A stretch of 64,000 nucleotides of DNA from Xanthostigma xanthostigma (Eukaryota; Arthropoda; Insecta; Raphidioptera; Raphidiidae). Of the stretch, positions 55,485 through 64,000 are shown in pieces. Numbering within the stretch: position 1 is the stretch's first letter; each line of letters begins with the position of its first letter. The DNA is taken from contig OY754464.1 in NCBI GenBank assembly GCA_963575645.1, positions 69,848,948-69,912,947 on the forward strand, given 5' to 3'. The translations under genes and the position numbers were made by a program. The notes beneath the pieces are model-generated. The model saw nothing but the letters and a program-made list of their open reading frames with translations, was not told the DNA's origin and did not search any database.

Positions 55485-56761
55485 TTATTCCTTTTCTCTT
55501 TCCTTTCGTGAATATCAACATAAAAAGATTAGGTAAGTAAATCAATGCGGGGACAAAAGTAACGTGTTCTTGTGTACCCATAGGGCTATGTTACTTTTGT
55601 ACCCCACCACATTTTTGTTAAAATATGAAAGATAACTTTGAAACGGAACGTGCTAGACAAAAACGAATTAAAACACTGTGTAATCAATCTAATCAAGTAT
55701 TACTATGCAAATATACAGAATAATATAATCCTTTTAATACTATATAAACACTAAATAAGTAAACGTCAAAAAACTTACTTTTGATGTGTGAAATCACGTA
55801 TTGTCTTCTCACACAACTTAACAGCGCGCGGCATGCGCGATTATTGAATACAAGTGAGGGGGGAACCACCAACTATCGCCTGAGGGCAGCGAAGTGGTTT
55901 TTTGACTATTGGATAAACCTACAGAACATTTGTTACTTTCGACCCGCTGTTACTTTTGTACCCGGTCTCCCCTACTATTATAGTGGGTGCCAGAAAAGAG
56001 ATATGGTAAATTATAATAATTTAATAATCACTCAAATAAATTCTAGACTATTTTCATATAAACTATTTTGTTTTTACATAATATTTTTTTTTCTCATTTA
56101 GTAACAGACATTAAAGTTGAAGAAAGATTACATTTTCACTTCAAAACCTAAGCATCATAGGAGAAATACGGCTCAAATTTATACAGATTATTGAGAAATA
56201 TCAGTTGTTTACAATTATCATGTTGTCCGTTGCAAAGAATTTTTACATACCTGGCAGACCTCATGTTGAAAATGTATCCATTTAAAGAGAGATCTGCCAC
56301 CGATTTGATATTTTTCCTTATTATTATCTGTTAAATTCTATAATAAGATTCTTGTAATCGGGCCGATTTTCACTGCAATATTGATTACAAGTTATACCTA
56401 TATGGTAAATGCATTTAAAATTAGCATGTAAACGTTATAAACCGGATTTTTATTACCAGAACAAACGCGATAAGACTATTTTCTTCGGGTACCGAAACGT
56501 ACTAAAGTAGCAACAGATTCCGGTTTGCAAACAAAATTAGTGTTTTATTACAGAGATAAAATAATTTGTTACAAATAATAATACATAGGTACCCAACGGT
56601 TTATTATATTTTTAATCTTTCATTTTACAGATGATAACATAAAAGGGAAATACCTATAAGCCACGCATTGAAATTCACAAGTGAAAAAAAAGTATCGATA
56701 ACTTGATTTTGCCGTAGTCGGGTAAAAATACGCTGTACAAGCACGTTCACATGCATTAACC

Positions 56762-56995
56762 AAGGGCGTAGATGTTTTTTAAGTAAAAAAAATCAATATT
56801 TTTTCAAGTGTTATTATAATATAAAACAAGAATACTCCCGAATTAAGTTGTCAAGCAAAATATTAATTCCCAAACTAATTATGTTACAAAAAACGCTGTT
56901 GAAATTTTGTCTAAAATTTGTTTTTAGTAAGATATTATTATGGTTCTGGGAGGGGAGGTCATAACCCCTTTTACGTATCCAAATCTACGCCCTTG
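56762..56995. mobile_element. MITE with CAAGGGCGTAGAT ends
   Basis: CAAGGGCGTAGAT at the left and ATCTACGCCCTTG at the right, 234 bp, AT-rich centre. The flanking octamers do not match, so the duplication is lost. The ends resemble hAT-type MITEs. A relative of the right end lies at about 47033-47052. Confidence 0.65.
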
Positions 56996-57567
56996 ACCTA
57001 AAGAATATAACAAAGCCATGCATATACTTATAAATCAATGTAACGTTAATATTTAATTAGCAAAGCATGTGAAAAGTGCATTACTGAAAAGTTTATTTAA
57101 AAAAATCACGTCACTCAATCGAAATTGTTTGACAGCTGGCTATTTTACTACGTTTATGTAATTTGTTTTCGTAGAAAGAGTAATGTTTATACTTTTAACC
57201 CAGAATAGCGACGCCTCCGACGATACGCAATAAGCCTATAATGATTTGATACGAAAATTCGATGCAGTGACGTCAGATCTCGTGACTTGGGATTTTGGCG
57301 CGAATTTTAAAAAGTCATATTTAATTTTTTAAATGCTGCATATTTTTATTTGTTTTTATTTTAATATATTTATGTGCGGCTTAAATCTTTCATGTACGGT
57401 TAAAAAAACACGACATGCAAAATATTATGTAAAAACTGTTGATATGTTCGCGAAAAATACTGTTTCTTAAGACTTACATAATAAATTACAGATTGCCGAG
57501 ACCCAAAAGATCCGACGGACCCTTTAACAGATAGTTATATTATGCTAAGTGAAAAAAAAAAAATAAA

Positions 57568-57821
57568 TTCAAAAACTAAAACCCCACTACTGAAAAGTAT
57601 GAAACAAGAAAATCTTCTCATCTGAGAATAACCGTGGTCATATGCCACCTGCCCTAACAAAACATTACCTTTTAAAGTAGTAAGCAATCATATAAGCTTT
57701 GGCAAAGTGCATCACGCTAGAGGGGGCTCATATATATGAGATGGCATACGACCACGGCTATTCTCAGATGAGAATATTTTCTAGTTTCATACCTTTCAAT
57801 AGTCGGGTTTTAGTTTTTGAA
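57568..57821. mobile_element. Foldback element with about 85-bp arms
   Basis: TTCAAAAACTAAAACCCCAC, then TCTTCTCATCTGAGAATAAC, then CGTGGTCATATGCCA at the left, inverted at the right with few changes. Non-coding; the ORF 57699-57941 is incidental. Confidence 0.78.
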
Positions 57822-58631
57822 CATATTTTTTATTTTTCAATTTGCTCCCCTCTGGGACCACAATTCAAAAATAAATGTAGTCTATGGTACTCGGGCCATA
57901 ATAACGAATCGATTGACACCTTATTTATCAAAATCGGATGAAAGTTTAGGCGCTACGGTGGAACATACGTAAATACCAAAATACACACATAGACTGCTAA
58001 ACTCATAACCCTTCCTTTTGGCTTCGCCGTAGTCAGGTAAAAATAACTGGACTTACCGAATGTTCAAAGTACAGAATCCGAGCTGCCCTCTCGGCAGTTC
58101 TGGTTTTAATATCTTTAAAACCATTTTCCAATCAATAATATACAACTCTACTGCGACAATCCAAATCGAATTTCTAAATCTCTATACACAGTGTTTAAAA
58201 CAGAATTTCTCTCATTAGATACAGAGACGTGACGTAGTCATTCGATTGCTAACAAATTATGCTCACTTCAATTTCAAATATTGTCGCGTATTGTAGGTAA
58301 GAATGCCGCCTAATTACTATAATATCTCAAAATAATATCTACAACAAAAATGTTGATAAAAATATATTGAATTCATAAATATAGAATTATAAATTTTATA
58401 TATAAATTATTGAATTTATAATTGTAACTAAACTTGAAAACTGAGGATTTGGAATAGACGAGACATAAAAATTCCAATAAACAGCGGTACGTATTTCTAC
58501 GATCAACTATTCCAAGCCAGTCAAATATTTTCAAACACATATTTTAGTTTTTACACACTCACAAATAGTGTAAAATTTCTTGTAATTTATGAACTTACGA
58601 AATTGAAATAATATTCGGTTGTATAATGTAT

Positions 58632-59154
58632 GGGCTATGTGCAAGGAGGCGGAGTTACAAATTTTTTGATGCGAGCGTTTGTGGTGAGCACTAGGGGAAA
58701 CTTCAACCTCAAATTTTCCGTATGTCAGTGAGCAATGTTTATTAAAAGTAAAAATAGTTATAATTTTATGAAGTTTTGTAATTACAAAGAAAACATGGGC
58801 AAAACTACGCGATGTGGAAATGTTTGATGTGTTCCGGGCTGTTGCGCTGATGCCGAATTAAGTAAAATAAAGACAACTGGCGCCATAATTTGACGTTCCG
58901 CTGTCAGTGAAAACAAATTAACTATTTATATATTGTACGTCATAATTGATAAATAAATAATTCTCACATACCTTTTATGTTATGCTATTTATATATTGGT
59001 TTACAATCTGAATTTTATGGTATCTATATAAAATTAATTTTTTTGGCACATGGCCAACTAAAGTTTTTGAGTTATCACCATAGAAACATGCCGCGATTTC
59101 CGTAAAAAGTGAGTTCAATAAGTCTCTATTACCCACTAGCGGCGCTAGTAGGCT
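58632..59154 (+). mobile_element. THAP-fragment element, copy 3
   Basis: Same body; the right end stops at GGCGCTAGTAGGCT and lacks the last 15-20 bp. The ORF at 58795-58893 has a TGA at codon 11, just before the CVPGC motif. Confidence 0.72.
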
Positions 59155-59995
59155 AATATTAAATTAAAATACGTAGTGCTTGCAAATAGTAATATTTTCA
59201 ACACTTTTTAAAAATGATACAAAATGCGAAAAAATTGATTGTACTTACATATTTAAATCACATTGCAGGTAACAGCTGTGATGATGTGCCTACAATATTA
59301 ATAACCCCAATAAACCAAAAGTTTTGCATACACTGATGAATCTTTGTCGTCTCAAATTTCAGAAGATTTTGAATTATTACGATCACTAACACAGTTACTG
59401 ATTAATTAACTTTGTTAAAGCACCAAAACATAAATTTAGAAAATTATTTACAATCAATAATTAACATTACCTACAGCTTCGTAAGTCTACTATAATCATT
59501 AAAAATAAAATCAGAATCACACTATTCAATTTTGTAGTTCAATTATTAATGATGCATTTCTAGTGTTAATTGATTATTATTATCAAACGTCCGAAGAATT
59601 GTTTCATAATAAATCGGTATTACATCATAAGGCGACATTGATGGCGGTTACACTGGATTATTTGTACAAATTGGTTGTAAGGTGCGTCCTCACTATGCCG
59701 ATCAACAACACCGAGTGAAAAAGCCGAATGGCCATTTTGAAATCGGCATACGTCCACATACATTTTTACCATTCCAACCCACAAGTGGGGAATGATATTA
59801 GTTTAGGTCAAAAATCACTTTTCAAAAATTTTACAATATCTTTCCGTTTTGAGGTCCCCCGAATCCAAAAAACACATTTTTGGAAAAAACACTGAAAAGG
59901 ATACAGATCAAAGGGATGAGCGGATTGAAATCAAATTTTGGGAGGATGTTTGGTATGCAAATATGAAGAGCCCTATTGTTTTTGGAGAAAATCGG

Positions 59996-60254
59996 CGCAT
60001 GCGCAGAAGAGATATATTATGCTATAACGGTGTTTTTTATATAATAATGGTATACTTTTCATAACGAGTTATTATTCTATTTATTTTTTCAAGAATGTTT
60101 CGTTAATATTTTTTTTCGAAACTTTATAGTTTCGGAAATATTTTGAAAATTAAAAAAAATCAGCCGCTCTTTTGTTTTATGGATCTGTCAGAAATAAACT
60201 AATTAGGCATGGTTTGATTAATTTTTACATGACATGGAACATATTCTATAGGTA
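59996..60254 (+). repeat. 250-bp shared repeat, copy b
   Basis: Matches 54118-54372 (TATATAATAATGGTATACTT; ATTTTTACATGACATGGAAC). It lies inside the larger inverted-repeat element at 59686-60980. Confidence 0.6.
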
Positions 60255-60277
60255 ACAATGGCAACGAATAGCAAATA

Positions 60278-60777
60278 CAGTGTAACCTCTTTATAACGAA
60301 TCTCAAGGGACCAAGCATTTTCTTCGTTATAAAGAGTTTTCGTTATATGGAGGGAAGAAAGAAAAATAACCAAATTTCACTTAATCAATTTATTGCAAAC
60401 ACATATAATCTGTTAATTTTGCCTGACGTTTTTTGCTATGCCAATATTTGTTTTGTATTTTATTAGGTACCTTATGCATGTCTTGGGATGTGGTGGAATC
60501 ATCTTCATTAAACAATAGGAATTTTTCGATAAGTTTGGCGGCAACGAGTACTTGTTGAATAGTCGATGATTCAGAATCGTCCTTTCAACGTCTGTAAATA
60601 TTTGCTGACGCCTAAATATGAGCCTATTTCTTCGTAATAGAGAATGGCTGTTGCGCTATAAAGAGGGTATTAATGTATGGGTTTTAAGGTAAACCAACCA
60701 AACTGTAAAGATTTCTAGTTTCTACGTTATAGGGAGTTTTTCATTATAACGAAGGACGTTATAAAGAGGTCACACTG
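60278..60777. mobile_element. TA-flanked Tigger-like MITE (CAGTGTAACCTCTTTATAAC ends)
   Basis: CAGTGTAACCTCTTTATAAC at the left, inverted CAGTGTGACCTCTTTATAAC at the right, TA on both sides. CGTTATAAAGAG-like words recur in the arms. 500 bp, non-coding. Confidence 0.82.
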
Positions 60778-60980
60778 TATCATATTGAATACTAGCCATT
60801 ACCCGCGTCATCTCACACGATATCAAAATTTTTATTTTTTTTATTATAATCAAACGTCAACATTTTTTAAGTTGGAATGGTCCCGTCGCCCAATTGGCTG
60901 GAATTTTTTCAGTCGCGTTCGGTATTTGGTTTCGACAAGATGACAGTCACGTCCACACTAATGCAGCTTTGTCTATCAGC

Positions 60981-61575
60981 ATAGTGAGGATGCACTCTTG
61001 TAAACAAATCGGCGAAGATATTGACGGACACACATACAAAACAAAAAAAAAAAAATAGAATCGACTAGCTGACCATTTTTTGAAGTATGCATAATATGAA
61101 TATGTATATACTATGTTTCTGTGTTTATATTTAATTGAAACATATTCTCAAATCAGTATAGCGACAATTCACCAGAAAAAACGTGTGGTTATAATACTTC
61201 ACATAAAATAAAATATGAGAGGCAGAGAAACGCTGCAGACATAAAAAAAATACATAATATTTTCTATTATGTTAAAACCGCAAACAAAATTTCAAGGTCA
61301 AAAGTTTTTTTTAGAAATAGGTCACATTCATTTACTAAAACCAATCTTAAAATTATAATCTTTATATATTTATATCAACATTTTTGTTTTCTTCAATGTT
61401 TTTCACTAATCTGTTATTTATCGGTAATAATCGTAAAATTATGTTTAAATATATTTTGTTCTAAATAAAAAAACAATTAAAATCTATACAAATATCTACA
61501 TTATTTGGGCGATCACAATCATTTTTACGGTTTTCTTTCTATCGAACAATTTACATAATAAAAATTTTAATGACT
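60981..61575. other. AT-rich intergenic DNA
   Basis: No recognised coding or repeat. Confidence 0.35.
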
Positions 61576-61652
61576 ATTGTAGCTCTGTTCCAAACTTTCT
61601 TCGAACGGTAGCAGAACTGCCACAGTCATTCAGAGAGCTTGGACAGAGCTTA
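61576..61652. mobile_element. Fragment of 'GCTCTGTTCCAACC' foldback family
   Basis: TAGCTCTGTTCCAAACTTTC, then TTCGAACGGTAG, matches the ends of the element at 61781-63232. The opposite end may be GGACAGAGCTTATA at 61640. Confidence 0.55.
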
Positions 61653-61978
61653 TAAGTATAAACTAATGTTTTTCAAGGCTTCTAGAATTGAAATGATATG
61701 CGAAATTGACAATTTTTTTAAATAATTTTAGGCCGTAATTTACCTATACATGTTTAAAAAGAGATTCTATTTTTACACTTAGCTTTGTTCCAACCTCTCT
61801 GCGAACGGTAATATTATCGTCACAGTCTTGCGCCGTAGCTAAAGCCGCGTTCACGCGTGGCAGCTAAAATGTTCATTATGACTGATTCATTTTTGCTGGC
61901 TATGCTTTTCACTGAACAAATCGTTCACACATGAACTGAAACTGAAATGAATAGGTAGTAAACAAGTACCCTTGTCCA

Positions 61979-62236
61979 ATAAAATATTTTTAACAAAAAA
62001 ATTGAACCGACTTCAAAATATGCACTAAAAAGTAAAAAATAATTGCGTATTGAAATGTTTTGGAGTCGGTGTCACATCGGAATTCGAAAGTAGCAATTTA
62101 AATCTTACATGTCTCTAGTTCTTGGAATAGATTTCATTTTGGCTGACACCGACTCCAAAACATTTCAATACGCAATTATTTTTTACTTTTTAGTGCATAT
62201 TTTGAAGTCGGTTCAATTTTTTGTTAAAAATATCTT
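61979..62236. mobile_element. MITE with about 90-bp terminal inverted repeats (uninterrupted)
   Basis: Left end ATAAAATATTTTTAAC, TTGAACCGACTTCAAAATAT, GCACTAAAAAGTAAAAAATA. The right end is the inverted copy, with only about 70 bp between the arms. TTGAAATGTTTTGG at 62051-62064 is the unoccupied version of the insertion site used at 11841. Confidence 0.85.
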
Positions 62237-62515
62237 ATTTTTCTCTTTTTAGTGTTAGATAAAGTATTGCAATGGGTAGGCCAAGTATGCGTGCCTTTGA
62301 AATTTGAGAGTTTCCCTCGATTTCTACGGATTCCACCATCAGATCCTGACTTGGTTCCGATGGGACCACCTCGGAAGTGCACTCTTTCGAATAAAAAAAA
62401 ATTTGAAAATCGGTCCATAATTGACGGAGAAATCGGTGAACATGCATTAAAAAAATATATATAAAAAAAATATATACAGTCGAATATAGAACCTCCTCCT
62501 TTTTTGAAGTTGGTT
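62237..62515 (-). mobile_element. 'AACCGACTTC' repeat, copy b
   Basis: Reverse complement of 11481-11773: AACCTCCTCCTTTTTTGAAG at its outer end and CCTGACTTGGTTCCGATGGG inside. It adjoins the MITE at 61979-62236 in the same relative order as the 11.5-kb locus. Confidence 0.78.
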
Positions 62516-62856
62516 AAAAATGGTTTAATATAATCATCACGCCACTTAAAAACAATTTAAAAAAATGTAGGAGTAAAAAAAATTAACTATTAATGAACTA
62601 TATCGACACCCAACACGAGTTCACAAGTTTCAGTTGACGCAATACTGATCATTATAAATGACAAAAAGTAGAAATATATTGTAAATGACTGAAAACAAAT
62701 ATTAATTATTCAGTCATATTGAAACAGGTGTTCACACGTTCATAACTTGTTCAGTGTTGATGAATCAGTCAATGAACATTTTAACTGACGCGTGTGAACC
62801 TGGCTTAAAACGAAATTGTTAGTATCAGTTTTTGACCTACTGCGCAAGACTGTCAC

Positions 62857-63189
62857 CAGAGGCGGACTAACGTATGGGCCTACATGGGCTTCTAGGAGGG
62901 CCTCGTACTCGTATAAAAATACTATTAGCCAGAAAAAATTAAATGAATATAGCGTGTTATGTATAGAAAAAACGATCGATTTTGAAAAGATCATAGATGA
63001 ATTCGTTTCAAAAAAGATGAGACGAAAATGTATGTAGCTATTTGTCAATAAATTAATTATAAAACAACAAATAAAATCTTTGTCATTTTAAATTTTTTAT
63101 TCAAAGAAATTATCCTAAAAAAATTTCCTTGCAAGGGGCCTCACACGCTCAAGTGCCCAAGGGCCTCTATAGTCATTAATCCGGCTCTG
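62857..63189. mobile_element. hAT MITE (CAGAGGCGGACTAA ends) with perfect 8-bp duplication
   Basis: Left CAGAGGCGGACTAACG, inverted right CAGAGCCGGATTAATGAC. Perfect duplication ACTGTCAC at 62849-62856 and 63190-63197. GGGCCT motifs near both ends. 333 bp; short ORFs on both strands are not recognisable. Confidence 0.9.
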
Positions 63190-63232
63190 ACTGTCACGTT
63201 AATATTATCGTTCGTAGAAAGGTTGGAACAGA

Positions 63233-63766
63233 GCTATAGTGTTCTGTCTTGGTATACCAATGTGTGTTATATGATTATGTAGCTAAAGTAATATAGTTGA
63301 CTAGTTGATAAACACTGGTTTATAATTATAATAATTCATGTATGAAATAAGTTTTGGTGATACAGATGCAATAAAAACGTAATAAAAAATTTTAATGGTT
63401 TTTGATTTTATGTTTATGAAAGTTCCGAAATAAATTTCACAATTTTTTTACACACATTCGTTGAAATTTGCTGTATGATTACTAATTATAGGCTGGTTAA
63501 TATATTTTTTTAACCAGTTAAAACGTTCCATGATTTTCTCCTTAACTCTAAAAATAAGAGGGACTTTGATTACGAATACACAATAATTATACTTATCATT
63601 CAGCATAAAGTCAATTATTAACTGTCTATTTTTGCACGGATTTGGAGGGTTGAGCTCTGTCATGCTAAATTAAAATCAACACATTTATAACAACACCCTT
63701 CAATAGTAGGGACAATACGAATCCACTGCAGTGGTCTGGAGTAAATGAATTTTTGTTGTCTTAAGG
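63233..63766. other. AT-rich intergenic DNA
   Basis: The minus ORF 63448-63663 has no recognisable domain. Confidence 0.35.
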
Positions 63767-64000
63767 CAGTGATTCCCAAAGTTGGTGGTGGGTGCTGCAG
63801 CGATCCAGGGGAGCGTTGATGATGCATTTGGAGACGATGAATTCTGAGTTCAATAAATAGTTTCATAATTTCAAACCTCAATGTTTCTAATTTACGCCTT
63901 TCTTTACTATATTTTACGAAAAAGGTAGAAACATTAATACATATTACATCTTTCTGTTTAATTTCTATTAAAATTTAATAAAAAATATTTTCAGGGGGCG
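63767..64000 (+). mobile_element. Probable hAT 5' end, element runs off the window
   Basis: CAGTGATTCCCAAAGTTGG resembles the common hAT terminus CAGTGGTTCCCAAA. The other end is not in the window. Confidence 0.35.

Larger units (their letters stand above)
54792..55972 (-). mobile_element. TA-flanked pogo-type element with perfect 25-bp ends and PHD-finger remnant
   Basis: GGGGAGACCGGGTACAAAAG, then TAACA, is perfect at both ends, with TA at 54790-54791 and 55973-55974. The end motif recurs inside: TGTTACTTTCGACC/GGTCGAAAGTAACA (about 55008-55040), GGGGACAAAAGTAAC (55550) and GTTACTTTTGTACCCC (55591). A C-terminal transposase remnant is on the minus strand (55293-55484). 1,181 bp. Confidence 0.8.
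55975..59685. other. AT-rich DNA between listed elements
   Basis: Outside the MITE at 56762, the foldback at 57568 and the THAP-fragment copy at 58632, I see only AT-rich DNA. GCCGTAGTC(G/A)GGTAAAAATA occurs twice, at 56712 and 58027, on either side of the foldback. Confidence 0.35.
59686..60980. mobile_element. Large element with GTGCGTCCTCACTATGC ends
   Basis: Left GGTGCGTCCTCACTATGCCG, inverted right GTGCATCCTCACTATGCTGA. TTGTA (or TTGTAA) flanks both sides. It contains the 250-bp repeat (59996-60254) and a nested TA-flanked MITE (60278-60777). No coding recognised. Confidence 0.55.
61843..62805. mobile_element. PIF/Harbinger-like element with TAA duplication, nested
   Basis: Left AGCCGCGTTCACGCG, inverted right AGCCAGGTTCACACGCG, followed inside by TAAAATGTTCATT...GACTGATTCAT on both arms (about 110 bp of inverted repeat). 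TAA at 61840-61842 and 62806-62808. It contains the composite at 61979-62515. Confidence 0.68.
61781..63232. mobile_element. 'GCTCTGTTCCAACC' foldback element carrying two nested insertions
   Basis: Left TTAGCTTTGTTCCAACCTCT, then GCGAACGGTAATATTATCGT; the right is the inverse. Without its insertions (61843-62805 and 62857-63189) it would be a palindromic element of about 150 bp. Confidence 0.75.

Noticed and set aside
1-64000. CRISPR arrays, bacterial operons, telomeric TTAGG arrays, endogenous viral genes, retroviral LTR pairs
   Set aside because: None seen: no regularly spaced direct repeats with unique spacers, no long ORFs with gag/pol or viral motifs, no TTAGG runs, no paired long direct repeats with TG...CA ends.

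Overview
This is an insect nuclear genome window, most likely from a moth or butterfly. It is AT-rich, has no dense coding, and short ORFs on both strands carry frequent stops. Runs built on GGTAGGTACCTAC are common, as is usual in Lepidoptera. The interspersed repeats (TCTATACTAATATATAAAGC Helitron-like elements, AACCGACTTC repeats, many hAT and TA-flanked palindromic elements) fit that assignment. The lineage is inferred; no marker gene proves it. There is no rRNA, intact tRNA, CRISPR array or bacterial-type operon.

One host-type gene is convincing: a three-exon MADF-BESS gene on the + strand (exons 39092-39263, 41091-41250, 41332-41695; 231 aa). All splice phases agree. Upstream are an exactly spaced Inr+DPE core promoter and a CpG-rich leader; downstream is an AATAAA signal. 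Its 1.8-kb intron 1 is filled with mobile DNA, including a hAT element 16 bp before the splice acceptor.

Everything else recognised is mobile or repetitive. Left part (1-19 kb): a 400-bp repeat family (3 copies in the window), a Helitron-like element interrupted by another repeat, small foldback elements, hAT elements near 6.0 and 18.5 kb, an AACCGACTTC/MITE composite holding a decayed 'KKGVKN' gene (11.5-12.9 kb), a decayed non-LTR retrotransposon 3' end (14.8-15.2 kb), a very long palindrome (15.7 kb) and a pogo-type MITE (16.7 kb). Middle (19-38 kb): a second pogo MITE split by a 1.94-kb PIF/Harbinger-like element with one preserved coding exon, more copies of the 'GGTTGTCTGTAAAGTCGG' family, a long-inverted-repeat element enclosing a THAP-fragment element, and a 101-bp tandem repeat. 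Right part (38-64 kb): the MADF-BESS gene, pogo-type elements with CENPB-HTH (44.9 kb) and PHD-finger (55.4 kb) remnants, two Helitron-like elements each hit by a different hAT element at the same base, and a multi-level nest at 61.8-63.2 kb.

The main value of the window is its nesting. Several elements have an uninterrupted relative in the same 64 kb, so insertion points and target duplications can be read directly. Four loci also carry a hammerhead-like CTGANGA-hairpin-GAAACG core.
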